Source: an uncultured Arenicella sp. (GTDB lineage: Bacteria > Pseudomonadota > Gammaproteobacteria > Arenicellales > Arenicellaceae). Taken from it: a DNA stretch of 64,000 bases. The position numbers and the translations under genes were made by a program. The stretch spans positions 1-64,000 of the forward strand of contig CALIVT010000016.1 of the NCBI GenBank assembly GCA_938048185.1, given 5' to 3'. The notes under the pieces are model-generated. The model was not told the origin of the DNA and ran no database searches. It saw only the letters and a list, made by a program, of their open reading frames with translations. Shown here piece after piece: positions 20,345 through 33,199 of this stretch (positions are counted from its first letter, which is position 1; each line of letters begins with the position of its first letter).

Positions 20345-21166
20345 TTACCGGACTGGCTCTGATAAAGGGTTCAAAGAGTTAAACAACGCCTTATACGAAT
20401 GCTCCCGCTCAAACGAGTCTTTAGGTGAGAGTTCCGTTATTTCTAAGCCAAGCAAACAGCCTTCAGCTAGCACTAAGCGGATGACGTCTTTGACGTGCCG
20501 AGCGAACAATCCGTCAGCGACGCTGTATTCAGCCACCACCTCGGATGGATCGTATACATCGGTATCAATATGAATGTAAACCGCCCTACCTCGAATCAAA
20601 TCAGTCAGTTGGTCTAAATCAGATTCGAGTTGGCGCTTAGAAACAGTCGTAATCTTGTTCGCGCGAATAAAGTCGTGTTCTTCGAGATCTAAATCCCGGC
20701 CTCCAATATGCACCAGATTCTTAGCGTGAAGGCCCGAGCCGTAGCCGCTGTCCCATTCACCCATGGCAGCGGTAATGGGCATGCCACCTAGATAACCACT
20801 TGCGCTCGATTCTGGAAGGTTTAGATCGCCGTGAGCATCGAAATAGAGAATCAGCGCATCTGGAAATTTAGATATTACGACGGGTAGTGAGGCGATTGCC
20901 GATGCACAGCGCGGGGTTATAAGTATCGGTGCACAACCTCGATCTAAAGATTCGTTTACCACTCGTGCGACGGTAGAGAAAACGTCATAAGATTCGATAA
21001 GAGCGTCATTCCACGGCAAATCTTTCGGTGATCCAGCATGCCCATATAGCGACACAGGCACATTTAGAAATTCAGATAAGGCATTGGTAAACGGATGGCA
21101 TTCAATCATCGCTTCAGGCGTTCGATCACCGGCAAAACCAGTTACACCTATACATTCGAACTTCAT
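20345..21166 (-). CDS. Arginase/agmatinase-superfamily protein lacking two conserved His
   Basis: 273 residues of ureohydrolase fold. Kept: DAHGD (Asp110, His112, Asp114), IDTDVYDP (Asp201, Asp203), the SASGY-L-GGMP loop and Glu245 in LGLEITEL. Lost: the GGDHS motif, here TPRCA with Cys87 at the metal-ligand His position, and the catalytic-loop His, here Gly127. Five of the metal positions remain, so it may bind an altered metal centre, act on another substrate, or be a non-catalytic relative. A polyamine or arginine role should not be assumed. It follows the methyltransferase gene on the same strand and converges with the oxidoreductase. Confidence 0.75.
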   Translation of the reverse strand: MKFECIGVTGFAGDRTPEAMIECHPFTNALSEFLNVPVSLYGHAGSPKDLPWNDALIESYDVFSTVARVVNESLDRGCAPILITPRCASAIASLPVVISKFPDALILYFDAHGDLNLPESSASGYLGGMPITAAMGEWDSGYGSGLHAKNLVHIGGRDLDLEEHDFIRANKITTVSKRQLESDLDQLTDLIRGRAVYIHIDTDVYDPSEVVAEYSVADGLFARHVKDVIRLVLAEGCLLGLEITELSPKDSFEREHSYKALFNSLNPLSEPVR

Positions 21167-21343
21167 ACTGCCACCAAGCCATTGCGTTAATTTTGACTAT
21201 CAATCTATCTTACCGCCTACTTTATAGACAGATTAACGAAATTGCCCCACTTTTTTCCTTTAGTGGGCACGCAAAGTTCAAGTAGATAAAGATAAATCAC
21301 CTGAGGCGAAAATCAAACTGGATCAATCGTCACTCTCAAGTCA

Positions 21344-22108
21344 TTAAATTTTTCTCAACAGATAAATCATCTCACCCGGAGAAACATCGCTAGGCAGCGC
21401 TTCTTCTATCTCAAACTTGAGTTTAAACAGATCTATTGTTCGTCTTAAAAAGAAATCGAATGTTTCTCTATTCCAAACATGGACATGGATTGATCGTTGC
21501 CGGTGATAGTCGTATAACTTTGATCTTGCAATCGGGTTAAGCGGAATTTTATTACCGTCGTAGTAACTCAATGGCAGACCGTTATTCTCGAAATATTCGA
21601 CTGTTCTCGGGTGTATCTCAGTCACCGGAGATTTAAATTTTAAGTAATCCCGTATTCGCTCATTACTCAAGCGCTTGGTGCGCAAATAGTACTTAGAGAT
21701 CAACGATCGATAGCGTGTTAACTTACGGTTTTTGTCATGTGTGTGGTCTTTATTCGGGACGGTCAAAAATAATGCCCCGCCTGGCTTCAGGTTATCGCTG
21801 ATGCGTTTCAAAAACGATATCGGGTTTACCAGATGCTCAATAACATGGTTCGCTATCACGAAATCAACGTCTTTTTCCCTAATAAAAGCAAGACTATCTC
21901 GATCAAGGTCAACAATCAGGTCGGTCTCCACAATATCATTCGCGACGTCTTCAATCTCAGGAAATGCCGCAATGGCGTCTTGCTTGTTCAGCTTGTCAGC
22001 ATAGACAACGCTCGCTTTTTTCGTGTCAATCTGAACAGGGTTATGCAGCGCGCCAAACTCAACACCACGTCCCTTTAGTTTTTTTAGCGCTAACTCGTTC
22101 TTATTCAT
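21344..22108 (-). CDS. Class I SAM-dependent methyltransferase
   Basis: 254 residues. A Methyltransf_11-like core: the N-terminal GRGVEFGALHNPV is the glycine-rich SAM-binding strand-loop, VDFVIANHVIEHLVNPISFLK is the motif following strand 4, and NLKPGGALFLTVPNKDHTHD is the post-motif region. Proteins of this shape often methylate sugars or lipids in cell-surface synthesis, but no substrate can be named. The ATG at 22108 is the natural start. It lies downstream of eno in the opposite gene-order position, but on the same strand as the arginase-like gene 177 bp beyond. Confidence 0.82.
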   Translation of the reverse strand: MNKNELALKKLKGRGVEFGALHNPVQIDTKKASVVYADKLNKQDAIAAFPEIEDVANDIVETDLIVDLDRDSLAFIREKDVDFVIANHVIEHLVNPISFLKRISDNLKPGGALFLTVPNKDHTHDKNRKLTRYRSLISKYYLRTKRLSNERIRDYLKFKSPVTEIHPRTVEYFENNGLPLSYYDGNKIPLNPIARSKLYDYHRQRSIHVHVWNRETFDFFLRRTIDLFKLKFEIEEALPSDVSPGEMIYLLRKI

Positions 22109-22208
22109 ATCAGACTTATTTAATCAGCTTGGTTGTTCGGAAATATCGCGACGATGCGAATTAATAACGGCCACCTTAGGCGCGGTTCTCACGAGCCTAA
22201 AAGTTCAA

Positions 22209-22232
22209 GAGGGCCCGGTAAGCTGAGCCCTC
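22209..22232 (-). terminator. Hairpin after eno
   Basis: GAGGGC (22209-22214) pairs with GCCCTC (22227-22232) around a 12-base loop, with partial outer pairing AAGTT/AACTT. On the minus strand it is followed by TTGAACTTTT, a weak T-rich stretch. It ends the long rpsB-to-eno series. Confidence 0.55.
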
Positions 22233-22250
22233 CTAAAACTTAAAACGAAT

Positions 22251-23543
<1,293 letters not shown>

Positions 23544-23590
23544 TCAAAGTAGGTATAAATTTAGATTTTGGCTTTACTAAAATTGGTTCG

Positions 23591-24427
23591 TTAAAACTCG
23601 TCTTCTAAAAAGCCACCAGCTTTCGTGGACTGGTCGAGCTGTTGCAATACAGTTAGTAAGGATTTTAATTTCTGCGTAGGCACTGCGTTGGGGCCGTCAC
23701 TCTTTGCGTTATCAGGGTCGGGGTGTGTTTCCATAAATAAGCCTGAGACGCCAGCGGCAACGGCAGCACGCGCCAATACAGGAACAAATTCACGTTGCCC
23801 ACCTGAGCTGTCACCCTTGCCGCCCGGTAATTGCACCGAATGCGTAGCGTCAAACACTACCGGGCAACCGGTATCACGCATTTGCGCTAAGCCACGCATA
23901 TCAACAACTAGGTTATTGTAACCAAATGACGCGCCTCGTTCACAGACCGTGATTCGATCTTTACCGCCCGCCGCTTCAGCTTTCTTGGTGACGTTGATCA
24001 TTTCCGGTGGAGATAAGAACTGACCCTTCTTAATATTAGCAGGAATACCGCAAGCCCCGACCGCTTCGATCAAATCTGTTTGTCGGCACAAAAATGCTGG
24101 GGTTTGAATCATATCAACGTACTTCGCCGCAAGTTCAACTTGTTCCGGCGTATGCACATCGGTCAATACTGGCATACCAACTGTCTCGCGCACTTCTTGT
24201 AAAATTTCTAAGCCGTGCTGAATACCTGGACCACGAAACGACGCGCCTGAGGTTCGATTGGCCTTATCGAAAGAAGACTTGTACAACGCATTAATACCGA
24301 GTTCACCAGTAATATCTCGAATCATCTTCGCGGTTTCCAAGGCGTGTTCACGCGACTCAATAACACACGGGCCAACGATCAGGAAAAACGGCTTGTCTAA
24401 GCCTACTTCAAAGTCTGCTATCTTCAT
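23591..24427 (-). CDS. kdsA: 3-deoxy-8-phosphooctulonate synthase
   Basis: Condenses arabinose 5-phosphate and PEP to KDO-8-phosphate for the LPS inner core. 278 residues, normal. [18 protein letters not shown] near the start, [30 protein letters not shown] and [19 protein letters not shown] are the family blocks. The metal-site Cys equivalent is replaced in the usual non-metal pattern at the N-terminal block only as far as I can judge by eye. AGGA sits seven bases before the ATG. pyrG ends 20 bp upstream. Confidence 0.97.
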   Translation of the reverse strand: MKIADFEVGLDKPFFLIVGPCVIESREHALETAKMIRDITGELGINALYKSSFDKANRTSGASFRGPGIQHGLEILQEVRETVGMPVLTDVHTPEQVELAAKYVDMIQTPAFLCRQTDLIEAVGACGIPANIKKGQFLSPPEMINVTKKAEAAGGKDRITVCERGASFGYNNLVVDMRGLAQMRDTGCPVVFDATHSVQLPGGKGDSSGGQREFVPVLARAAVAAGVSGLFMETHPDPDNAKSDGPNAVPTQKLKSLLTVLQQLDQSTKAGGFLEDEF

Positions 24428-24447
24428 TGGGCGTTCCTTTTTAAGCT

Positions 24448-26196
<1,749 letters not shown>

Positions 26197-26265
26197 TCAG
26201 ACTGTTCTATAAATTATTTGGTCACGCATCCTTGCGACAATCGATGAGCCTAGGGTTGCCGATTA

Positions 26266-27645
26266 TTATATCGGGCACTCTAACGAGACCCAGTCGGTCT
26301 GAATTTGTTGATCCACTGGAGCCAACACCACGTCTCTACCAGGTTTCGAGACCGTCAACAAAGGCACGCTTTGTCTGCGCCAGGGTGGCACACCGATGTC
26401 TTGCATCCATTTCTTCAAATTTAAAGAATGCCCTTGTAACGCTTGAGGGTTGCTAAGCTGTGCACGCGCAGCGAGTTTTAGGTTGGCCGCGCGCTCGTGC
26501 AAGACAAGCTCACGTAGCTTTTGCGTTGAATCAACTCTGAGTTTGTTATGAAATAAACCTATAGGTTGTTCTAAGTTGGACCAATCGACCGTCGTAAACG
26601 GAGGCTCAGGTTCGCGCGCGGGCATGACATACATAAAACCTTTGTAAAAGCGAAATTGCTGACCGCCCTCTTGTAATACCGCAGTGCTGGTCGGCGGCTC
26701 GTCAATTGCCAGCATCAGTGTCGCCAAGAACCGACGACTCGGAGAATGCAAGTCTAGACTGCGCAACCAAAAACGTAACAAATTCGCTTGGCGTGCGGGG
26801 CTCAAGTGTGAGATTTCAGCCACACATAAAGCGTGAGATTGGTCTAAAGGGTGTTTCGGATGTTCGCTGACTTCGACTAAATCACAAATCGCAATTTCTC
26901 GAAGCAAACCATTCTCTTGTTCAAGATTGGCTGCTGCGCGCGCGATATTTTGAATCGCATCACTACGAAACGCCTCAAGGCTAGGGATGACTTGATGACG
27001 AATTTCATTGCGGGAGTAAGCTTGGTCATCATTACTTGGGTCTTCTACCCATTGCAAACGATACCGTTTCGCGTAGTCGATGATTTGACTCAACGTTTGC
27101 CCCAACATTGGTCTCACCAAGGTCGCACCTTGGAAGGCTCGCTTGGCACGCAAACTTGATAAGCCGGTACTTCCCGCACCTCGCATAAGATTAAACAATA
27201 GTGTCTCTGCTCGGTCCTGTTGATGGTGTGCGGTCATCAATACCGCACCAGGCTCTACTTGCTCGCTAAACCAATGATAACGCGCGGTGCGGGCGCTGGC
27301 CTCCGCCGAGCTATCAAGGTTTAAGGCGGTTTGTTTGCACGTAACGTCTAATTGCTCACAAACCCGAGTACAGTGCTCAGCCCATGCGACCGATTCAGCT
27401 TGTAGGTTATGTGAAACATGCAGCGCGGTTAGCTCAAAGCCGTAGTGCGAACGTAAGCGTGTCATGCAATGCAGTAACACGCTGGAATCCACCCCGCCAC
27501 TGTAGGCTACGTAATAGTGAGCTTTCGAATTAAGCTTGAGCGCAGTAAAAAGCTCGGCAGCAATAATGCCCGCCAAGTCTGGCTTAGCACCCGTGTCACC
27601 GGCCGAACGCTCGCCAGTTAAGTTATCATTCACAGAAAAAGTCAT
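26266..27645 (-). CDS. tilS: tRNA(Ile)-lysidine synthetase
   Basis: Adds lysine to C34 of tRNA-Ile(CAU), letting it read AUA. The PP-loop SGGVDSS lies at 49-55, followed by LTALHVSHNLQAESVAWAEHC, MTAHHQQDRAETLLFNLMRG and the N-terminal domain's WVEDPSNDD. The C-terminal TilS domain is recognisable around KKWMQDIGVPPWRRQSVPLL. The ATG at 27645 gives 459 residues; starts up to 14 codons upstream are open, with weak ribosome sites. accA, normally just upstream, is absent and the gene has its own candidate promoter. Confidence 0.95.
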   Translation of the reverse strand: MTFSVNDNLTGERSAGDTGAKPDLAGIIAAELFTALKLNSKAHYYVAYSGGVDSSVLLHCMTRLRSHYGFELTALHVSHNLQAESVAWAEHCTRVCEQLDVTCKQTALNLDSSAEASARTARYHWFSEQVEPGAVLMTAHHQQDRAETLLFNLMRGAGSTGLSSLRAKRAFQGATLVRPMLGQTLSQIIDYAKRYRLQWVEDPSNDDQAYSRNEIRHQVIPSLEAFRSDAIQNIARAAANLEQENGLLREIAICDLVEVSEHPKHPLDQSHALCVAEISHLSPARQANLLRFWLRSLDLHSPSRRFLATLMLAIDEPPTSTAVLQEGGQQFRFYKGFMYVMPAREPEPPFTTVDWSNLEQPIGLFHNKLRVDSTQKLRELVLHERAANLKLAARAQLSNPQALQGHSLNLKKWMQDIGVPPWRRQSVPLLTVSKPGRDVVLAPVDQQIQTDWVSLECPI

Positions 27646-27824
27646 TGGGACTTCTACCTTTAGAGTCATGCAAGACAAGTTAAACAATGCTCGCCGAGCG
27701 GTTTTTCTTAGCCATCAAAACGTCGCAAAAACAGCTTCGTGACCATGTGTAAGATTAGGTAGGTTAGGCTATTTCGAGCTGTCTTTATTTTTCTACTTTT
27801 TAGTCAACTCGACGCCTAGCTGTG

Positions 27825-27840
27825 ACTCGTTTAAACGAGT
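27825..27840. other. Perfect 16-bp palindrome in the dnaE-tilS gap
   Basis: ACTCGTTTAAACGAGT is a loop-free perfect inverted repeat. It lies about 18 bp downstream of the candidate tilS -10 on the minus strand, where a repressor site would block transcription. A loop-free stem is a poor RNA hairpin, which favours a DNA-binding site. Confidence 0.5.
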
Positions 27841-27857
27841 TCATATTATTGAATTTA

Positions 27858-27886
27858 AGTATAGCATTAAAATAAAAAGAGTTTAA
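27858..27886 (-). promoter_or_regulatory. Candidate promoter for tilS
   Basis: On the minus strand TGCTATACT is an extended -10 (hexamer at 27858-27863) with a weak -35, TTAAAC, at 27881-27886, 17 bp away. It fits the gap left by the absent accA and would drive tilS independently of dnaE. Confidence 0.45.
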
Positions 27887-27933
27887 AGAGCAAAGACTTA
27901 GATCGTCTTTGTTATGTAAGTTCATCAAATTAA

Positions 27934-30900
27934 CTAATAAATTAGACGAATATTCGAAGGGCCGACAATTGACTCTAATTGTTCGAGCATCATTTTACCC
28001 GGCACAATGCGCCATTCATTTGCCACATCAAGCTGACAAACTCCGCTCGCGTTTCGATAGTGAAAGCCGACACCGCATTGGCCATTGTCATTTGGCGATA
28101 AAATTGCGCGCAAACGACTAACGACGTCACTGTTAAGCTGACCCGCCTCTAATTGAATTTGCATGTGCCGCGCTAGTTGACCCCGCGCTTGCTCAATATC
28201 GAAAAGTTCATCGGCTGAAATACGAACATCGCCACTGTAAAAATCATGACTGGCTTTACCTTTAACTACGAGCACCTTGTCTTTATGAATCACGTCTCGG
28301 CGCTGATCGTAAAGCTCGCCAAACACGCCCACTTCAACGCGTGCGGTTTTATCATCTAACGTTAAAAAAGCCATGCGTGAACCAGACTTAGTATTCATCG
28401 TTCGCGCCCCGATAACTAGACCTGCGAGCGTCACAGGTTTCTTACCTTTACCTTGCGCGACATCCAAATCAACGAGCCGACATGACGTAAACTGATCTAG
28501 TTCTTGAATATAACTGTCAATTGGGTGGCCACTCAAATAAAGGCCAAGCGTTTCTTTTTCAGCCGCGAGCAGATCTTCTTCTTTCCACTCAGGAACATTT
28601 TGATAGGTCTGTACCGCCTCTGCTGGCGCAGAGATTCCAAACATATCGTTCTGCCCGGCCATCGCGCTTCGGTGTTGCTGATTCGCGGCATCAAGCGCTA
28701 AGCCGACACTCTCAATAAGGCTTGCGCGATGCACACCCAAATCGTCGAGTGCGCCCGCGCGAATAAGTGCCTCAAGAGCGCGTTTATTAACTCGTTTCAC
28801 GTCTATACGTGCGCAGAGATCGTACAAATCTTTGAACGGCCCGCCAATGTCGCGTGCTTCAATAATATTTTCAATAACAGGCCGACCAATGCCTTTAATC
28901 GCACCCAGGCCATAGACAATATGCTGATCATCTTTGGCCCGAAATTGGTATTGGCACAAGTTGATGTCCGGATGCTGAACATGCAGGCCCATCTCATTCG
29001 CTTCGTTCAACAGAATAACCACCTTGTCGGTGTTTTCCATATCGGCGGACATACACGCGGCCATAAACTGTGACGGATAATGCGCTTTGAGCCATGCGGT
29101 TTGATACGCAACCAAGGCATACGCGGCGGAGTGACTCTTGTTAAAACCGTAGGCCGCAAAGTACTCCATTAAGTCAAAAACTTCTTTTGACACTTCAGCC
29201 GGCACCTTTCGCTCGCGTGAGCCCTCTTCAAAAATCGCGCGCTGTTTGGCCATCTCTTCAGGCTTTTTCTTGCCCATCGCACGGCGTAAAATATCAGCAC
29301 CGCCCAGCGAGTAACCGGCCATTACCTGCGCGATTTCCATTACCTGTTCTTGATAAAGAATAATGCCTTGAGTGTTATTTAGGATTGGTTCCAACATCTC
29401 ATGCGCGTAGGTCGTCGGCTCTTTACCGTGCTTACGATCACAATATACCTTCTCCATTCCCGCGCCGAGCGGCCCTGGACGATACAACGCCACCAGTGCG
29501 ACGATGTCCTCGAACTGATCAGGTTTGAGGTTTTTAATCAGCTCTTTCATACCCGACGATTCCAATTGGAATACCGCCGTGGTTTTACCTGCTTTGAGTC
29601 CGTCGTAAGTCGCTTTATCGTCGAGCGCGAGCTTGGTGATGTCCAGCGGCTCATCACCTAACTCGGCACGCACGTGATTAACAGCTTTCACCGCCCAATC
29701 AATGATGGTCAGTGTTTTTAAACCAAGAAAGTCGAACTTCACTAAGCCGACGGTTTCTAGATCATCTTTATCGTACTGCGAAACGATTTGATCACTGCCG
29801 TGCTCACAATACAGCGGCGTAAAATCAGTTAGATCGGTAGGCGCAATCACCACACCACCCGCGTGTTTGCCGACATTACGTGCTAAGCCTTCAAGCTTAA
29901 GCGCCATATCAATCAGCTCGCTAATCTCTTCTTCGTTGTCGTACCGATCTTTAAGCTCTGGCTCCTGATCCAGGGCCTTGGTAAGGGTAATTCCTAAATC
30001 GAACGGAATTAATTTGGCCACGCCATCAACGTGCCCGTAGGACATGCCCATTACCCGTCCCACATCACGAATAACGCCCTTAGCCGCCATGGTGCCATAG
30101 GTGATGATTTGGGATACTTTATTGCGTCCGTATTTTTTCGCTACGTAGTCAATTACTCGCTCACGGCCTTCGATGCAAAAATCCACATCAAAGTCAGGCA
30201 TCGAAACCCGCTCGGGGTTTAGAAAACGCTCGAAAAGCAGAATGTGTTCTATAGGGTCAAGGTCCGTAATTTTTAGCGCATACGCCACAATTGAACCCGC
30301 ACCCGATCCACGCCCTGGACCAACTGGCACATCATTTTCCTTAGCCCATTGAATAAAATCAGCAACGATTAAAAAATAACCGGGAAACCCCATCTCTAGG
30401 ATAATTTTAAGTTCGAACTCCATTCGCGCTTCATACTCAGCGCGCATTTCCGGCGTGGGGCCTTCGGGAAATCGACGCTGCAATACTACCTCGAGTCCTG
30501 CAAAGGACTCATTTCTGAGGTGCGACTCAATGGTCTGCCCTTCGGGCACTGGAAAGTCGGGCAAAAAGTACTCGCCCATACGCATGACAAAGTTGCAGCG
30601 CTGCGCGATCAACAATGTGTTGTCTACCGCGCTCGGAATGTCAGCAAAAAGCTCGATCATTTCTTGCGCGCTTTTATAGTATTGTTGAGGCGTATGGTGT
30701 TTTGCTCGACGAGTATCATTGAGCACTCGCCCTTCGTTGATACAAACCCGTACTTCGTGCGCGTCAAAGTCAGTCTCGCGCATAAAGTGCGCGTCATTGG
30801 TCGCGACTAAGGGTATTTGAAAGTTTGACGCAAGTTGCGCAGCCGCGGCGATGTACTCATCTTCATGCGGTCGTCCCACACGCTGAATTTCAATGTAGAA

Positions 30901-31392
30901 TCGCTCGGGAAACAAAGCTTGATAATTGGCGATAAGTTCACCGAGATAGTTATCGCGATTGGCCATGATCGCGCCACCAAGTTCCCCTCGCAAACCACCA
31001 GACAAACAAATTAAACCATCGGTCTTACCATCTAACCATTCCTTTTGCAGAATTGGTTTGCCGTGAGCCTGACCTTCTCTGAAACCACGTGACAGCAGTT
31101 CAGATAAGTTTACGTAACCGACCTCATCCTGCACTAATAGCACTAAGATATAGGGCTGCGTGACCTTGTCGGGGTTTTCTAAATAAACTTCCGCACCAAT
31201 AATTGGTTTGATGCCTTGCGCAACGCACTTGTTAAAAAACTTTACCGCACCGTAGAGGTTACCCATATCGGTGAGCGCTACCGCTGGCATTTGATTTGTG
31301 CGCGTTTGGTCTACCAACGCGGGTAGGCGAATCATGCCATTTACTAGCGAGTATTCAGAGTGCAGATGCAGATGGACGAAGGTTTTTGGCAT
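27934..31392 (-). CDS. dnaE: DNA polymerase III alpha subunit
   Basis: Replicative polymerase catalytic subunit; 1152 residues. The N-terminal PHP domain starts FVHLHLHSEYSLVNGM. The palm carries catalytic Asp residues in PDFDVDFC and VKFDFLGLKTL. The finger/thumb region includes GPGRGSGAGSIVAYAL and GVVIAPTDLTDFTPLY. A helix-hairpin-helix region and the OB-fold (VTLAGLVIGARTM) follow, with a C-terminal tau-binding part. The ATG at 31392 (MPKTF) is preferred over a TTG at 31398. It sits between rnhB and tilS. Confidence 0.98.
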   Translation of the reverse strand: MPKTFVHLHLHSEYSLVNGMIRLPALVDQTRTNQMPAVALTDMGNLYGAVKFFNKCVAQGIKPIIGAEVYLENPDKVTQPYILVLLVQDEVGYVNLSELLSRGFREGQAHGKPILQKEWLDGKTDGLICLSGGLRGELGGAIMANRDNYLGELIANYQALFPERFYIEIQRVGRPHEDEYIAAAAQLASNFQIPLVATNDAHFMRETDFDAHEVRVCINEGRVLNDTRRAKHHTPQQYYKSAQEMIELFADIPSAVDNTLLIAQRCNFVMRMGEYFLPDFPVPEGQTIESHLRNESFAGLEVVLQRRFPEGPTPEMRAEYEARMEFELKIILEMGFPGYFLIVADFIQWAKENDVPVGPGRGSGAGSIVAYALKITDLDPIEHILLFERFLNPERVSMPDFDVDFCIEGRERVIDYVAKKYGRNKVSQIITYGTMAAKGVIRDVGRVMGMSYGHVDGVAKLIPFDLGITLTKALDQEPELKDRYDNEEEISELIDMALKLEGLARNVGKHAGGVVIAPTDLTDFTPLYCEHGSDQIVSQYDKDDLETVGLVKFDFLGLKTLTIIDWAVKAVNHVRAELGDEPLDITKLALDDKATYDGLKAGKTTAVFQLESSGMKELIKNLKPDQFEDIVALVALYRPGPLGAGMEKVYCDRKHGKEPTTYAHEMLEPILNNTQGIILYQEQVMEIAQVMAGYSLGGADILRRAMGKKKPEEMAKQRAIFEEGSRERKVPAEVSKEVFDLMEYFAAYGFNKSHSAAYALVAYQTAWLKAHYPSQFMAACMSADMENTDKVVILLNEANEMGLHVQHPDINLCQYQFRAKDDQHIVYGLGAIKGIGRPVIENIIEARDIGGPFKDLYDLCARIDVKRVNKRALEALIRAGALDDLGVHRASLIESVGLALDAANQQHRSAMAGQNDMFGISAPAEAVQTYQNVPEWKEEDLLAAEKETLGLYLSGHPIDSYIQELDQFTSCRLVDLDVAQGKGKKPVTLAGLVIGARTMNTKSGSRMAFLTLDDKTARVEVGVFGELYDQRRDVIHKDKVLVVKGKASHDFYSGDVRISADELFDIEQARGQLARHMQIQLEAGQLNSDVVSRLRAILSPNDNGQCGVGFHYRNASGVCQLDVANEWRIVPGKMMLEQLESIVGPSNIRLIY

Positions 31393-31475
31393 CAGCAAAT
31401 TATAAACCGATCTGACTTATTAGTGAGTTCTTTGTCGTCCTCAAACAGTAAAAAAGCTGTTAGGCGCACAACACA

Positions 31476-32033
31476 TTACAGTCGGTCTTTTACCGGGCCG
31501 AAACTGCGGCGATGAATTGGGGTGATACCGTGCGTGATTAATGCTTCACGATGCTGTTTGGTAGGGTAACCACTGTTGCGCTCAAAACCGTAACCTGGGA
31601 AGGTCTCGGAATACGCCGTCATCAAGTGGTCGCGCGCCACCTTTGCAATAATTGACGCCGCCGAAATACTGGGTTCCGAACCGTCGCCCCCAATAATCGC
31701 CTGCGCGGGAATGCCAAAATCGGGCGCGCGATTGCCATCGACTAATACCTTATCAGGCTCTGTATTTAATCCAATCACGGCTCGCTGCATGGCTAACATG
31801 GTGGCGTGTAATATGTTGAGCTGATCTATTTCCTCTACCGAAGCTTCGCCCATTGACCACGCAACGGCTTGCTCTTTGATCGCGACAGATAAACTCTCGC
31901 GCTTCTTCAGGCTTAGCTTTTTCGAATCGGTGAGCCCCGGCAGATCAAACTCATCTGGGAGAATGACCGCGGCGGTCACTACTGGGCCTGCCAATGGGCC
32001 GCGACCAACCTCATCTACACCCGCTACGATCAT
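31476..32033 (-). CDS. rnhB: Ribonuclease HII
   Basis: Cleaves RNA in RNA-DNA hybrids, including single misincorporated ribonucleotides. 185 residues with [17 protein letters not shown] (catalytic Asp/Glu), [13 protein letters not shown] and the C-terminal DHLM region typical of type 2 RNase H. The start overlaps the lpxB stop by four bases (ATGA), so translation is coupled. dnaE begins about 80 bp further on. Confidence 0.97.
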   Translation of the reverse strand: MIVAGVDEVGRGPLAGPVVTAAVILPDEFDLPGLTDSKKLSLKKRESLSVAIKEQAVAWSMGEASVEEIDQLNILHATMLAMQRAVIGLNTEPDKVLVDGNRAPDFGIPAQAIIGGDGSEPSISAASIIAKVARDHLMTAYSETFPGYGFERNSGYPTKQHREALITHGITPIHRRSFGPVKDRL

Positions 32034-33175
32034 AGCGGTAAGTCAGCACGAGTGGTTAACAAGGCTTCGATCGCGTCGCACGCTAATTCGCCTGACTCTT
32101 CACTCAGACTCGGTGCAATTGTTGCGAGGCTCGCTTGAACATTTGCATACTGATCTTCATCGCCTAATAATCGCGTAAGCTCTCGTACCGCGTTTTCCAC
32201 CGTCGCGTTAGTCTGTATTAATTCTGGGATGATGGGCGGCGTAATGAGGTGGTTTGGCATGGAAAAATGGTCAACCTCCATGGTGCGCGCCGCATACAAC
32301 TCTTCAAGCTTTGAAACCTTGTACATGACAACCATCGGCTTAGCGAAAAGAGCCGCTTCAAGCGCCGCGGTACCCGACGCAAGTATCGCGGCATACGACA
32401 GTGCTAATACATCCCTCGAGTGGCCTAAAACCACGTTGACAGGGGTGTTCTCACTATTAAGCGAGTCAACCATGTAGCGATATAGTTTTTCATTTGCCGC
32501 AGGGATAACAAAAGCAAGGTCATCATAACGCTGTGATAACTCAGTGGCTGTTTGCAGCATAATTGGCGCTAAACGCGAGACCTCGCTCATGCGGCTACCG
32601 GGTAACATTGCGATCAACCGCTTGTCAGCGCGGTAGCCGATTGCTGTTCGCGCATCATCGGATACCTGCCAGCTCAATACCGATTTGGCTAAAGGGTGGC
32701 CCACATATTTAACCGGCGTATTGTGTTTTTGGTAAAAGGCTTCTTCAAACGGAAACAATGTGAGCATCAGGTTTATCGCGCGCTTGATCTTATGGATGCG
32801 TTTACCACGCCATGCCCAAACGGTTGGACTTACATAGTGCACCGTTGGAATGCCTGCTTCCTTGAGCTTGATTTCGAGTGACAAATTAAAGTCAGGAACG
32901 TCGATTCCAATAAACACATCGGGGCGCCAGTTCAACATATGCTGGCGCACTGTTTTACGGATGCCAAGAATTTCAAAAATTCCTTTCGCAACACCCACAA
33001 TACCCATGATGCTGATTTTATCCATGTCAGCCAGACTGACCGCGCCCTGCTCTTGCATTAATGGGCCCGCTAGGCCAACAAATTCAGCATCAGGATAGCG
33101 CCGTTTAATCGCCTTAATCAATTCGCTGCCTAAATAGTCACCAGATTTCTCGCCCGCGACGATGCCAACTTTCAT
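32030..33175 (-). CDS. lpxB: Lipid-A-disaccharide synthase
   Basis: Joins UDP-2,3-diacylglucosamine and lipid X to the lipid A disaccharide. 381 residues with the N-terminal [57 protein letters not shown] and [16 protein letters not shown], the GT-B family 19 set. Peripheral inner-membrane enzyme. Starts 24 bp after lpxA and overlaps rnhB by four bases. Confidence 0.97.
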   Translation of the reverse strand: MKVGIVAGEKSGDYLGSELIKAIKRRYPDAEFVGLAGPLMQEQGAVSLADMDKISIMGIVGVAKGIFEILGIRKTVRQHMLNWRPDVFIGIDVPDFNLSLEIKLKEAGIPTVHYVSPTVWAWRGKRIHKIKRAINLMLTLFPFEEAFYQKHNTPVKYVGHPLAKSVLSWQVSDDARTAIGYRADKRLIAMLPGSRMSEVSRLAPIMLQTATELSQRYDDLAFVIPAANEKLYRYMVDSLNSENTPVNVVLGHSRDVLALSYAAILASGTAALEAALFAKPMVVMYKVSKLEELYAARTMEVDHFSMPNHLITPPIIPELIQTNATVENAVRELTRLLGDEDQYANVQASLATIAPSLSEESGELACDAIEALLTTRADLPL

Positions 33176-33199
33176 TTACAGCACCGACTTATCGCGTAG

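Noticed and set aside
22209-22232. Hairpin after eno as an attachment site or CRISPR-like repeat
   Set aside because: It occurs once in the window and is explained better as a terminator.
27909-28121. 70-codon plus-strand ORF at the dnaE 3' end
   Set aside because: Tested as a possible accA remnant; it is antisense to dnaE and has no accA motif.
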